A DNA stretch of 37,508 nucleotides, taken from positions 1-37,508 of the forward strand of contig JAIRPE010000071.1 in the NCBI GenBank assembly GCA_031257175.1, given 5' to 3'. Position numbers and translations under genes: made by a program. Of this stretch, positions 17,729-25,271 are shown one piece after another. The notes beneath the pieces were generated by a model that saw nothing but the letters and a program-made list of their open reading frames with translations, searched no databases and was not told where the DNA came from. Every line of letters starts with the position of its first letter. Position 1 is the stretch's first letter. This DNA comes from Eubacteriales Family XIII. Incertae Sedis bacterium (GTDB lineage: Bacteria; Bacillota; Clostridia; Peptostreptococcales; Anaerovoracaceae).

Positions 17729-17810
17729 ATTGCCCCGCCGACTGAACATTGCGCGTTCGCCGGTCTTTTTTTCGCCGCGCTTCAGCGCAACATCTAGTCG
17801 TTGGAGCAAT
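17729..17810. repeat. Element B, copy 2 (MITE-like)
   Basis: An 82-bp element with terminal inverted repeats of 15 bp (ATTGCCCCGCCGACT / AGTCGTTGGAGCAAT, three mismatches). The interior carries TTCAGCGCAACAT, shared with the copies at 10441 and 20887. It abuts element A copy 1, sharing AAT. Confidence 0.75.
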
Positions 17811-17946
17811 ACTCATCCTCTTTTAATTTCCGCCCAAAATTATTGGGCAGGCGTCGGAGGACAGCATCTACTGTTCCGCTTCAAAGCAGCATTTTAAACG
17901 CGGATTGGTATTAAGTGCGGACTGGCTTTAAATGCGGATTAGTATT
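17809..17946 (-). repeat. Element A, copy 1 (two-hairpin repeat), sense to the C39-like gene
   Basis: On the minus strand it has the element A plan: an arm pair around AATCCGC ... GCGGA-like, then a stem CTGCCCAAT / TTGGGCGG, then an A-rich tail and GGATGAGTAT. It is more divergent than the other copies and has an extra left arm (AATACTAATCCGC, near 17934-17946). It lies between the predicted C39-like promoter and the gene, so it should be transcribed in the leader. Confidence 0.75.
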
Positions 17947-17954
17947 TAGATAAC

Positions 17955-17983
17955 ATCATATACTAAAATTTCCTTTTCGGCAA
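17955..17983 (-). promoter_or_regulatory. Predicted promoter of the C39-like/M28 unit
   Basis: On the minus strand TTGCCG (17978-17983), 17 bp, TATGAT (17955-17960). The transcript would start about 310 nt before the C39-like ATG and would carry elements A1 and B2 in its leader. Confidence 0.65.
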
Positions 17984-18108
17984 GAGTGTTTTTTTGAGAT
18001 TTCGTTAGGCGATCCAAGGGAACGGGCTGTTTGTCGGCGAAGGGCGAAATATCCGCGAAAAGCACGATAAGGGAATTTTCGCGCCAAATCGCGCAATCGC
18101 GGAGTGGA

Positions 18109-18140
18109 CAGGGCGCCCCTCCGTGGGGAGGGGCGCCCTG
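18109..18140. repeat. Perfect 14-bp GC-rich hairpin
   Basis: CAGGGCGCCCCTCC and its exact complement are separated by 4 nt. No T tract follows on either strand, so it is not a standard terminator. It may insulate the two divergent units or be a protein site. Confidence 0.7.
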
Positions 18141-18177
18141 GGCGGTACGGTAGGAAAACAGCGGTCAATACTTGTTG

Positions 18178-18228
18178 CGTTTGTCAATACTTTTTTATCG
18201 AAAATCGATAAAAAAGTATTGACAAACG
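18178..18228. promoter_or_regulatory. Perfect 24-bp inverted repeat, probable operator
   Basis: Arms 18178-18201 and 18205-18228 (starting CGTTTGTCAATACTTTTTTA) are exactly complementary around a 3-nt centre. The right arm contains the -35 box TTGACA of the DUF2975 promoter. A further half-site GTCAATACTT lies just upstream at about 18164-18173. A long symmetric site across a -35 box is typical of a repressor operator; the XRE protein encoded at 18880 is the obvious candidate ligand, but this is inferred. Confidence 0.8.
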
Positions 18229-18247
18229 ATATCAAACACGCTATCCT
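18219..18247 (+). promoter_or_regulatory. Predicted promoter of the DUF2975-XRE-DUF4173 operon
   Basis: TTGACA (18219-18224), 17-bp spacer, TATCCT (18242-18247). The leader would be about 115 nt to the ATG at 18370, which has GAAAGGAC as ribosome site. Confidence 0.8.
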
Positions 18248-18369
18248 ATTACTAACAGGGCGAGCGGCCCCGCCGCTCGCCTCCCCCGCTTCCGCCGGCG
18301 GCCGCCGACGGGCATCGGGCAAGGGCATTTTAAACGCGTGTTGATTATGGTATCAGAAAGGACTGTCTT

Positions 18370-18867
18370 ATGAAGTGGGATTCAAAAAAGTCGGTGATTT
18401 TGTCGCTGGCCTGCAATAGGGCCGTCATGGTTTTGGCGGTGGCCGCCGCCGCGGCTTTGCTGTGGCCGCCCGGCCGCTCGGCTTTCGTGGCGTCTCTTAT
18501 GGAGACGGGCTCGCGCGGGCGCCTGCCTCCCCTCGACATGCCGGCCGTGGCCGTCGCCGTTCCCGCCATCGCCCTTGCCTGCGTCGCGGCGGCTCTGTTC
18601 GCGCTGTGGCTCTTGGACAGGCTGCTGAGGAACATCAGGGGCGGCGAAGTGTTTGTCAGGGGGAACGTGGCGGCTCTTAGGGGGATATCCTGGTGCTGCT
18701 TCGCCGAGGCCGCCCTGCTGGCGCTGGCCGCCTTCCTGTCCTCCGTGTTTTTCCTGTTTTGCCTGCTTGCGCTCATGGCGGGGTTCGTCGGGATTATCCT
18801 CAGGGTGGTGAAGAACGTTATCGAGGCGGCTGTTCTCCTTAAAGAAGAGAACGACCTGACCATTTAG
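18370..18867 (+). CDS. DUF2975 family four-helix membrane protein
   Basis: A 165-residue integral membrane protein with four hydrophobic segments (about 15-33, 57-78, 98-118, 119-140) and short charged loops (DRLLRNIRGGEVFVRGN between segments 2 and 3). That loop, with GEVF and a following N, is characteristic of DUF2975 proteins. The family has no proven function but is repeatedly found next to a small XRE regulator, as here, where the XRE gene starts 12 bp downstream. The pair may sense or respond to something at the membrane; that is inference from the conserved pairing. Confidence 0.8.
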   Translation: MKWDSKKSVILSLACNRAVMVLAVAAAAALLWPPGRSAFVASLMETGSRGRLPPLDMPAVAVAVPAIALACVAAALFALWLLDRLLRNIRGGEVFVRGNVAALRGISWCCFAEAALLALAAFLSSVFFLFCLLALMAGFVGIILRVVKNVIEAAVLLKEENDLTI

Positions 18868-18879
18868 GAAGGAGGGGGC

Positions 18880-19086
18880 ATGTCTATAATAGTGAATCTG
18901 GACGTGATGCTGGCCAAACGCAAGCTCCCCGCCGGAGAATTGGCCGAGAGGGTGGGCATAACCGCGGCCAATCTGTCCGTCCTTAAGAACAACAAAGCCA
19001 AGGCGATACGGTTCTCCACCCTGGAGGCGATATGCAGGGTTTTGGACTGCCAGCCGGGAGACCTATTGGAGTACAAAGAAGATTGA
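18880..19086 (+). CDS. Small XRE-family DNA-binding protein
   Basis: A 68-residue single-domain helix-turn-helix protein of the Cro/YozG type. The DNA-binding core is LAKRKLPAGELAERVGITA, followed by NLSVLKNNKAKAIRFSTLEAICRVLDCQPGDLLEY, a typical XRE end. It has no sensor domain. Ribosome site GGAGGGGG is directly upstream. Small XRE proteins paired with DUF2975 commonly autoregulate their operon, and the perfect 24-bp inverted repeat over the promoter at 18178-18228 is a suitable target; direct evidence is lacking. Confidence 0.92.
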   Translation: MSIIVNLDVMLAKRKLPAGELAERVGITAANLSVLKNNKAKAIRFSTLEAICRVLDCQPGDLLEYKED

Positions 19087-19190
19087 CCGCCTGAGCGCGG
19101 GGCGGCGGGCGGACGCCTCGGCGCGGCGGGACGCGGGCCCGCGTCGGGCGGTCCGAATCGTGGAATTACGTGAGATTTCAGGGAGGGAAT

Positions 19191-20870
19191 ATGGAACAGC
19201 ACATGAACGGCGCGGCGCGGACGCCCGCCATAAGCATTGACGGCATGCCGCCGCAGTTTCTCAAGAAAAAAGAGCTCTTCGAGTTCACGAGGGCGGACAG
19301 GACGCTCACGCCCTTGGCGGCCCTGTGCGGGTTTTTGTTTTGGGAATGGCTTGCGAAGCCCGGCGCCTCCTTGGGCGTGTTCGCCTTCACCGTCGCGCTG
19401 GCGGCTTCGGCGCTGTGCTATTTCCGTATGCGCGGCATAAGGCAAAGCGGCAAGAGCCTGGCGGCGCTGGGCCTGGTGGCGGCGCTCGCCCTGCACTTCC
19501 TCATTTTCGACGACAGCCCCGTCCGCCTTCTCGTGCTGCCCTTCCTGTCCGCCGCGTACCTCTACTGGGTCGCCGTCTCCGCAGGGGCCAGGATTAAGGA
19601 CAGGGTTTCGGAATACATAGTTTTCGATTTGGTGAACCAAACCTTTATAGCGCCCATGGCCAGCCTGCCGATTTTTTTCAAGAGCGCGGCGGCGGCCTTC
19701 GTCGGCAAGAAGCGCGGCAAGAGCGTGGGCCTCGGGCTTTTGGGGCTGTTGCTCTGCCTCCCCCTGGCCTTGGCGGTGGCGTCGCTGCTGAGGGGGGCCG
19801 ACTACTCTTTCATGCGGCTTTGGGACAATATGCTTGAGGCGGCTGACATGGATCGCGTCAGAACCTATGTCCTTGAGTTCTTCTTGGGGATACCCGTGGC
19901 GGCCTATCTGTTCGGGTCGCTGTTCTGCGCCGCCGGCAAGCGGGGGCGGGGCTCGGCGTCGGAGGAAGGAGTGGCGCGCGGCCTGGCGCGGGCGAAGATT
20001 TTCCCCGCCGCGCTGGCATACGCGCCGCTGGCCTTGCTCAACGCGCTGTACCTGCTGTTTTTCGTCGCTTTGGGCGGCTACCTCTTCTCGGCCATGTCGG
20101 GCTCGCTCCCACAAGACCTGACCTACGCGGAATACGCGCGCAGGGGCTTTTTCGAGCTTTGCCAGGTAGCCACCATAAACCTGTGCCTGACCGCGGGGGC
20201 CTACCTGCTGCTGAAGCGCGAGGCGAAGCCTCCCCTCCCCCTGCGCGTCCTAGTGGGCTCCATGTCCGCGTTCACCGTCCTGCTGGTGGTGACGGCGTTG
20301 AGCAAGATGCTGCTGTACATTTCTTCGTATGGCTTGACGCGTCTGAGGATATACACCACCTTCTTCATGGTCTGGCTGCTTCTGCTGTTCCTTCTGATAT
20401 TGCTGTGGCACGTGAGGCCCTTCGCGCTGGCCGGGCCCGTGACCCTGCTGGCCGTCCTGTGCGCCCTCGTGCTGGCTTTCGGCAATTCCGACGGGCTTAT
20501 CGCCAAGTACAATCTGGAGCAATACGAGGCGGGGCGTCTGGCAGACGTGGACTACGTTACCCTGGCGCGGCTGTCGGACGGGGCGGCGCCCTATGTGCGC
20601 GCCGCCTATGACAGGCAATCCGACGGCCTGGCGAAGGCCAATCTGCGCGCGGTCATGATGATGCTGGGGCGGCACGTCTACGACTCGGAATGGCGTTTTG
20701 AGTACAGGGACGGCGTTATAGCGGACACGAGGGCGCCTTGGGGGACGCGTGACTCGGGCGCGGGCGGCGGGCCGGCGCCTGAGGGCGCGGGCGTTCAGAA
20801 AAACGCGTCCCAGTTCCAAAGATGGAATTTGCAGAGTTTTTGGGCGGACGGGCTGCGCGGCGGTATGTGA
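19191..20870 (+). CDS. DUF4173/DUF4153-like polytopic membrane protein
   Basis: I use ATG 19191 because GGGAGGGAAT is directly upstream; an in-frame ATG at 19170 lacks a ribosome site. The 559-residue protein has about ten to twelve hydrophobic segments, a cytosolic basic loop (KKRGKS, about residue 175) and a C-terminal soluble tail. Near the end, YNLEQYEAGRLADVDYVTLARLSDGAAPYV is the diagnostic DUF4173 pattern. The function is unknown. It follows the XRE gene by 104 bp on the same strand and probably belongs to its operon. Paralogues of this family often accompany DUF2975 or two-component genes in Clostridia. Confidence 0.8.
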   Translation: MEQHMNGAARTPAISIDGMPPQFLKKKELFEFTRADRTLTPLAALCGFLFWEWLAKPGASLGVFAFTVALAASALCYFRMRGIRQSGKSLAALGLVAALALHFLIFDDSPVRLLVLPFLSAAYLYWVAVSAGARIKDRVSEYIVFDLVNQTFIAPMASLPIFFKSAAAAFVGKKRGKSVGLGLLGLLLCLPLALAVASLLRGADYSFMRLWDNMLEAADMDRVRTYVLEFFLGIPVAAYLFGSLFCAAGKRGRGSASEEGVARGLARAKIFPAALAYAPLALLNALYLLFFVALGGYLFSAMSGSLPQDLTYAEYARRGFFELCQVATINLCLTAGAYLLLKREAKPPLPLRVLVGSMSAFTVLLVVTALSKMLLYISSYGLTRLRIYTTFFMVWLLLLFLLILLWHVRPFALAGPVTLLAVLCALVLAFGNSDGLIAKYNLEQYEAGRLADVDYVTLARLSDGAAPYVRAAYDRQSDGLAKANLRAVMMMLGRHVYDSEWRFEYRDGVIADTRAPWGTRDSGAGGGPAPEGAGVQKNASQFQRWNLQSFWADGLRGGM

Positions 20871-21280
20871 GCGCGGTTGGTGGCGTGGTTTCAGCGCGAC
20901 ATTTAGTCGGTGGAGCAATAGCTAATCTCAGGTCGGGAGAAACCCGTTAAAACCGCTGGAAGGGGGGCCGCGCGTTTTAACGGGGTCGCCAGGCGGCTCG
21001 GCGGGTCGGCGAGTCGGGTTAGCTATTGCTAACCGATCTTTAAAAAAAATACCTTCCTGCCGAACGCCCCGCCTGCGGGTTCCGCAGACGCGACCTGAGT
21101 TAACTTTTACTATTATAACCCATGGCAACGGGAAAAGCAATGGGCGCCTCTTAAAATTCCGAGGCTCGGGAAGATTTTCGAGGCGGGCGCCCATGCCCGC
21201 CACTGAATATAGCGCCCGTTTGCGGCGCGGGCCCCGCGACGGTCGCGGATGTGGGGATGGATCGCGGCGAGCCCTTCCCG
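20871..21280. other. 410-bp convergent intergenic region, gene-free
   Basis: No credible gene is seen. It holds a 33-bp element B fragment (20887-20919), nested inverted repeats (20914-21030) and a further 9-bp inverted pair CTCAGGTCG / CGACCTGAG (near 20927 and 21092). Nothing else is recognised in the remaining 180 bp. Confidence 0.7.
20887..21030. repeat. Element B, partial copy 3, with nested inverted repeats
   Basis: 20887-20919 matches the reverse complement of 10441-10473 at 32 of 33 positions. The end of this segment (AGCAATAGCTAA, 20914-20925) is exactly complementary to 21019-21030. Inside lies an 11-bp perfect pair (CCCGTTAAAAC at 20943-20953 and its complement at 20974-20984). 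The whole 144 bp folds as nested hairpins and may be a composite or rearranged element. Confidence 0.7.
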
Positions 21281-21898
21281 TCAGCCTTCTTGTTTTTGGC
21301 AGATGAGGCAACATGCCTTGCCCGCGAGCGTCGCCCGTTCGGAGACCGCGAAGCCCGCCGCCTCGCCCGCTTCGACCAGGCGTTCCGTCGGGCGCTTGGC
21401 ATAGCCCCGCCTCGCGACGGGTAGCGTGTCCAGAAAGTCTTTGGCATAGAAGGCGTTGACGAAGAGGCCGCCGGGCTTCAGCACGCGAAACGCCTCCGCG
21501 AACCCTTCGCCCAAGTCGGGCCAGAAATACACCGTGTTGACCGTGTACGCCTTGTCGAAGAAGCCGTCGGGGAAACCTGTCCGCGACGCGTCTCCCAGCG
21601 ACAAGGCCACCCTGCCCTCACGAATGTGCCGACGGCAGCTCCTGCCCGCTACGCGAAGCATGTCCTCGGATACATCGACGCCGTAGAATCGGCTGCCGTG
21701 GTTTCCCGCGAGGCGACGGAGCAGATATCCGTTCCCAAAGCCTATGTCCAGCACGGCGTCGCCGTCCCGCAAGCCTAGCGCGGACTCCGTCTCCCGATAT
21801 TGGCGGTCGTTCTGGCGGCTCGCGACGAACATCACGAGCCTGCCCCCGACGCCCGCCGGCTTGTGGAGCTGCCCGCCCACGTACCTCATCAGGCCCAT
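21281..21898 (-). CDS. Class I SAM-dependent methyltransferase
   Basis: A 205-residue protein with the Rossmann methyltransferase core. Motif I is VLDIGFGNGYLLRRLA (about 49-64), the acidic end of beta 2 is in FYGVDVSEDML (about 73-83), motif III is around ALSLGDASRTGFPDGFFDKAY, and LKPGGLF follows motif V. The N-terminus (MGLMRYVGGQLHKPAG) and Cys-rich end (KACCLICQKQ) resemble small UbiE-like clostridial enzymes of unknown substrate. It starts 14 bp after the DUF1801 stop with ribosome site GGGAGGG, so the two genes are probably co-transcribed. Confidence 0.9.
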   Translation of the reverse strand: MGLMRYVGGQLHKPAGVGGRLVMFVASRQNDRQYRETESALGLRDGDAVLDIGFGNGYLLRRLAGNHGSRFYGVDVSEDMLRVAGRSCRRHIREGRVALSLGDASRTGFPDGFFDKAYTVNTVYFWPDLGEGFAEAFRVLKPGGLFVNAFYAKDFLDTLPVARRGYAKRPTERLVEAGEAAGFAVSERATLAGKACCLICQKQEG

Positions 21899-21912
21899 GC
21901 GCCCTCCCCCGC

Positions 21913-22320
21913 TTACCTCCCGTTATGCTTGCCGCACCAGACGGCGATTTCGGTTATCAGCTCGAGAGGCAGAGGCTCTTTGTGCAAGAACCTTACGCCG
22001 CCCTTGGTGGCGTGATAGCCTTTCAGCTTGTCGGCAAAGACGGCCGTGGCCTCGCCGCCCGGGAACAGGCCTATCCATTTGGCGAAAGCCGCGAAGTGGA
22101 TAAGGTTCCTGCCTTGCCAAAACGTCGGCATTCGGTAGCTGATTTTCTCACCTGCGTCGGGGAGCGCCTTTTTTATGGCATGGTAGACCTCCCACAGGCG
22201 CGGGCGGACGTCCTCGGCCTGCCCCTCTATATATTCGCCGATAGTCTCCGCGCCGCTGTCGCAAAAGTGGTGCGGCGGCTCATAGTCGAACTCGCGGTCG
22301 CATTTTGGGCATTTCCACAT
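21913..22320 (-). CDS. DUF1801 family protein with N-terminal zinc ribbon
   Basis: A 135-residue protein. Residues 1-20 form a zinc-ribbon-like start (CPKCDREFDYEPPHHFC). Residues 25-130 are a DUF1801/YdhG-like domain with the typical KKALPDAGEKISYRMPTFWQGRNLIHFAAFAKWIGLFP pattern and KGGVRF near the end. The family has a small alpha/beta fold related to the frataxin-like YdhG proteins; no enzyme activity is established. The Cys-His start is an addition found in some clostridial members. The ribosome site AGGAGG (22334-22339, minus strand) coincides with the end of element A copy 2. Confidence 0.85.
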   Translation of the reverse strand: MWKCPKCDREFDYEPPHHFCDSGAETIGEYIEGQAEDVRPRLWEVYHAIKKALPDAGEKISYRMPTFWQGRNLIHFAAFAKWIGLFPGGEATAVFADKLKGYHATKGGVRFLHKEPLPLELITEIAVWCGKHNGR

Positions 22321-22338
22321 AGTAACGCCTAAGCCTCC

Positions 22339-22446
22339 TAATACCTATCCTTGCTTGTCGCTCCGCCCAAAACTAATCGGGCGGGCGTCGGAGGATAGTA
22401 TATGCCAATCCGCTCCAAGGCGACATTTCAGATGCGGATTAGTATT
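22339..22446 (-). repeat. Element A, copy 2, sense to the DUF1801 gene
   Basis: On the minus strand: AATACTAATCCGC, loop, GCGGATTGG, then GACGCCCGCCCGAT with a matching GGGCGG arm, and GGATAGGTATTA at the end. The element ends at the first base of the DUF1801 Shine-Dalgarno sequence. Its other end abuts ATTGCTCCACC (22443-22453), the terminal motif of element B, giving the same A/B junction as at 17809. Confidence 0.85.
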
Positions 22447-22488
22447 GCTCCACCTGCTTCGCCTTTCGCCAGTTCGGAAGGGGCGGGC

Positions 22489-23958
22489 TCAGTCTCCCCA
22501 CGCCAGCTCGGCTATGGCCTCCGCGTAGAGACCTATCAGCAAAAACAGCCTCGCCTCTTCAGCAACCCCGCCCTCTTCGAGGGGCGCGGCCCCGTCACCG
22601 GTGCGGCGGGGGCCGAAGGCCACGCGGATTCCCGCCTCGGGGGCCAAGAAAGCGCTGCGGGATATGACGGGCGGTCTTTCCGTCTCCCCCGTGAGCCTGG
22701 CGTAAACCGCCGCCAGCCTGCCGCAGAGCGCCGCGTCGGACGCGCCGTCGGGGTCGGGAGGCCGCGCGTCGGCTTCGGACGCGCCGATCTGCAAGGCGGG
22801 CTCCCCGCCAGTCATGCCGCGAACGGTCACGGGCGGCAGACAGGAAATTTTAATCAGTCCCATGTCATTTTTTTCCAGCGAAGGCAGTATGGCCTCGTAC
22901 ACTTGCTCCTTGCCCACGGACACGGGGCAGTATGCGGCGACGGTAAGGTTCACCGCCTTGTCGTCCCCGTTTATCATGGCGGGATTCAGGCGCAGGCTCC
23001 CCGAAGCCTCGTCGGAGAAGCCGCAGCCCAGACTCTCGCCGCCCGTTTCAAAGCCGATCCGCTCATTGTAGAAATCCAAAAACTCCTGGACGCCCTCCGA
23101 CCCGAAATGCAGGGAGGACAGGAAATCCATCAGCACGGATATGGCGTTAAGCCCTTCCTCAGGTCTGGAGCCGTGGGCCGACGCGCCGCGGGCGCTTATC
23201 TCCAGGCTCTTGCCCAGCCCCTTCACGCGCAGTTCGCGCCCCGTCTCGCTTCTGTAAGCGGCGGCCTTCTCTTTTATGGCTTCGTAGCCCTCCCCCCTGA
23301 CCACCGCCCTGGCGAAGTCCGGGACGGCGTCGGGCGCCTCCCCCCCGCTCAGGCTCCGCAGCGCCAGCCCCTTAGGCCCCGCCTTCGCCAGCTTTTTGGC
23401 CAGGCCGAACACCAGGCGCCCCATGGCGCCGCAGGAAGCGGGGAAATCCCCGTCCAGGGAGAATCCCACGTCGGGCGCCCTGAAACGCCGAAGGTAGCGG
23501 GCCAGGCCGTCTCCGCCCCGCTCCCCGTCCAGCCCCAGTATGAGCCGAACCTTCTTTTCGGGCGCGAAGCCCGCGCCCGACAGCGCCTTCATGGCGTAGT
23601 AACAAGCTACGGCGGGGCCTCTGCCCCTCGCCGCGCCTGCGGGCCGCGCGTCCAGACGGCCCAGCATCCCCAGAACCTCTTCCGACGTGCCCACGACCTC
23701 CCCGTCCCCGTCGTAGACCAGCCCGCCGAACTCGACATGCCCGCCGTGCCCCTCGACGTCGTCCGCGTCGAAGCCGTCGGCCGCGGCAAGCTTCATCATA
23801 TAATCAAAAGCGGCCTTGGCGCCCTCGCTGAAGGGAGGCTCCCCCTCCCCTCCCGAGGCGGCGCCGTCCATGGCGGCGATCTCCCCCAGGGCGCGCGCCG
23901 CCTCGCTTTTAACCCCTTCTATGGCCGCCGCCAGCTTTTCTCTGTCTATTCCCGCCAT
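22489..23958 (-). CDS. Degenerate PepV-like (M20 family) protein, probably not a dipeptidase
   Basis: A 489-residue open frame that aligns along its length with Sapep/PepV dipeptidases: GEPPFSEGAKAAFDYM, EVLGMLGRLDARP, GPAVACYYAMKAL, KVRLILGLDGERG, GFSLDGDFP and SAHGSRPEEGLNAI (His262). PepV enzymes bind two metal ions through HLD, DDKGP, DEES, PDAEFP and a C-terminal His. Here the first His is Arg101 (RLD), the DDKGP segment with its bridging Asp is deleted (ARGRGP remains), DEES reads DGER (D144-R147), and the C-terminal GGTYAR/His region reads SRSAFLAPE. Most metal ligands are gone, yet there is no stop or frameshift, so the protein is probably kept for a non-catalytic role. It lies 15 bp after capA, without a clear ribosome site, and is likely coupled to it. 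Confidence 0.8.
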   Translation of the reverse strand: MAGIDREKLAAAIEGVKSEAARALGEIAAMDGAASGGEGEPPFSEGAKAAFDYMMKLAAADGFDADDVEGHGGHVEFGGLVYDGDGEVVGTSEEVLGMLGRLDARPAGAARGRGPAVACYYAMKALSGAGFAPEKKVRLILGLDGERGGDGLARYLRRFRAPDVGFSLDGDFPASCGAMGRLVFGLAKKLAKAGPKGLALRSLSGGEAPDAVPDFARAVVRGEGYEAIKEKAAAYRSETGRELRVKGLGKSLEISARGASAHGSRPEEGLNAISVLMDFLSSLHFGSEGVQEFLDFYNERIGFETGGESLGCGFSDEASGSLRLNPAMINGDDKAVNLTVAAYCPVSVGKEQVYEAILPSLEKNDMGLIKISCLPPVTVRGMTGGEPALQIGASEADARPPDPDGASDAALCGRLAAVYARLTGETERPPVISRSAFLAPEAGIRVAFGPRRTGDGAAPLEEGGVAEEARLFLLIGLYAEAIAELAWGD

Positions 23959-23973
23959 TCAACACCATCAAAA

Positions 23974-25248
23974 TTATTGCTCTTTATAAATCTGCCCGTC
24001 GCCAAAGAGGCCCACGCAATATTCCAGCGCCTGCCGCGCCCTCTCCCCGTGCCCTGACTCCAGCAGGGAGGGGTTGTTCATGAAATCCCCCGTCAGCGGG
24101 ATGATATGGTACACGTTCTTCCTGCCGTCATTGTACTTGTCCACCCAGGTGGGCAGCGCCTTCGTGTCCAGGGAGAGCAACTTGCGGCTGTCGGGCATGA
24201 GCTTCAGATCGGCCAGCACCATCATGCCCTGCTCCGTGTAACGGCTGCCCGTGGTCTCCGTCCTCTGGTTGGAGATGAAATTCCCCATGGAGTAGTAGAC
24301 GGGCACCTTGCGCCCGTTCGCTTCCAGCGTCTCCATGCCTTGCAGGACGTGGGGGTGGGACGCCACGATGAGGTCGGCCCCCGCCTGGGCGATTCTGGCG
24401 GCTATCTGCCTCTGATTGTCGTCGGGGCTCCTGTGGTACTCGTTGCCCCAATGAAAATAGCAGACCACGAAGTCCGCGCCCGACGCCCGCGCCGCGCCCA
24501 CGGCGCCCTCCACGGCCGCCATGTCCGCCTCCAGCGTCTCGAACCCGAAGGAATTCACCATAGGCTCTATTTCCGCCTTCACGGGGATGCCGTTAAGGGT
24601 GCGCGTCCCGTTGTAGCGCGGCGACTCGTAGGTGTAGGAAACCAGGCCCACGTTTATGGCGCCGGCGCTCAGGAGCATGTAGTTAGGCTCGCCCTCCAAC
24701 TGGGAGCCGACGTTTTTCAGTCCTGCGGCGCGAAGGGTCTCAATGGTGCGCGTCAAGCCCGTCGCGCCCTTGTCCATCATGTGGTTGTTGGAGGTGAACA
24801 CGGCGTCGAAGCCCGCGTCCAGAAGGGCGTCCGCCAGGCTGTCCGGGGAAGAGAAGCTGGGGTAGCCCCTGTACGGGCTTCCTCCCAGGGTAGTCTCCAG
24901 ATTGCACAGGGCCAGGTCGGCCGACTCGATGTACGGCTTCACGAAGGAGTAGTTGTTCCTGAAATCATAATCCTTGGTCGTGTTGTCGAATTGGGCCAAC
25001 AACTGCGGCTCATGCACCATCACGTCGCCCGCGAACAGAAGGCGGGCGGACGTCGGCTCCGCCGCGTGGGAATCTTCCAGCGCCGCAACCGTTATCGCGG
25101 GGGGCGTGAGCGAGAGCGAGTCCGCGCCCTGCGCGCCGCCCGTCTCTCCCCCGCCTCCCGCGCAAGCGGAAAACAGCGGGGCCAGCAGGGCAAAACTCGC
25201 CGCAAGCATGGCGCCCGCCGCTATTTTTCTGAGGTAATCGTTTTTCAT
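23974..25248 (-). CDS. CapA-family lipoprotein (poly-gamma-glutamate synthesis type)
   Basis: A 424-residue protein with a lipoprotein signal: hydrophobic stretch and lipobox ending FSAC with Cys29, then a Gly-rich linker. The PGA_cap metallophosphatase-like domain (about 65-380) carries LLFAGDVMVHEP, LCNLETTLGG, FTSNNHMMDKG, YFHWGNEY and ASHPHVLQGME, the metal-binding motifs of the calcineurin-like fold found in CapA. CapA is needed for poly-gamma-glutamate capsule export in Bacillus, but most clostridial relatives act in unknown envelope processes. No capBC genes are nearby. The gene starts 23 bp after the NifU-like stop and precedes the degenerate PepV-like gene. Confidence 0.9.
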   Translation of the reverse strand: MKNDYLRKIAAGAMLAASFALLAPLFSACAGGGGETGGAQGADSLSLTPPAITVAALEDSHAAEPTSARLLFAGDVMVHEPQLLAQFDNTTKDYDFRNNYSFVKPYIESADLALCNLETTLGGSPYRGYPSFSSPDSLADALLDAGFDAVFTSNNHMMDKGATGLTRTIETLRAAGLKNVGSQLEGEPNYMLLSAGAINVGLVSYTYESPRYNGTRTLNGIPVKAEIEPMVNSFGFETLEADMAAVEGAVGAARASGADFVVCYFHWGNEYHRSPDDNQRQIAARIAQAGADLIVASHPHVLQGMETLEANGRKVPVYYSMGNFISNQRTETTGSRYTEQGMMVLADLKLMPDSRKLLSLDTKALPTWVDKYNDGRKNVYHIIPLTGDFMNNPSLLESGHGERARQALEYCVGLFGDGQIYKEQ

Positions 25249-25271
25249 CTGCCTCTATCTCTGTGACGCGC

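Larger units (their letters stand above)
17639..18369. other. 731-bp divergent intergenic region, gene-free
   Basis: No credible gene is present. From left to right it holds the ribosome site of the C39-like gene (AGGAAAGG, minus strand), element B copy 2 (17729-17810), element A copy 1 (17809-17946), the minus-strand promoter (17955-17983), about 120 bp of unassigned sequence, a 14-bp perfect hairpin (18109-18140), a 24-bp perfect inverted repeat (18178-18228), and the plus-strand promoter of the DUF2975 gene. A short stretch at 18321-18348 resembles one arm of element A. Confidence 0.8.

Noticed and set aside
18109-18140. GC hairpin considered as a rho-independent terminator
   Set aside because: No T tract follows on either strand and it lies between divergent genes, where no terminator is needed; listed only as an inverted repeat.
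18321-18348. Possible sixth copy of element A upstream of the DUF2975 gene
   Set aside because: Only about 25 bp resemble one arm of copy 1 and no second stem follows, so it may be chance or a worn fragment.
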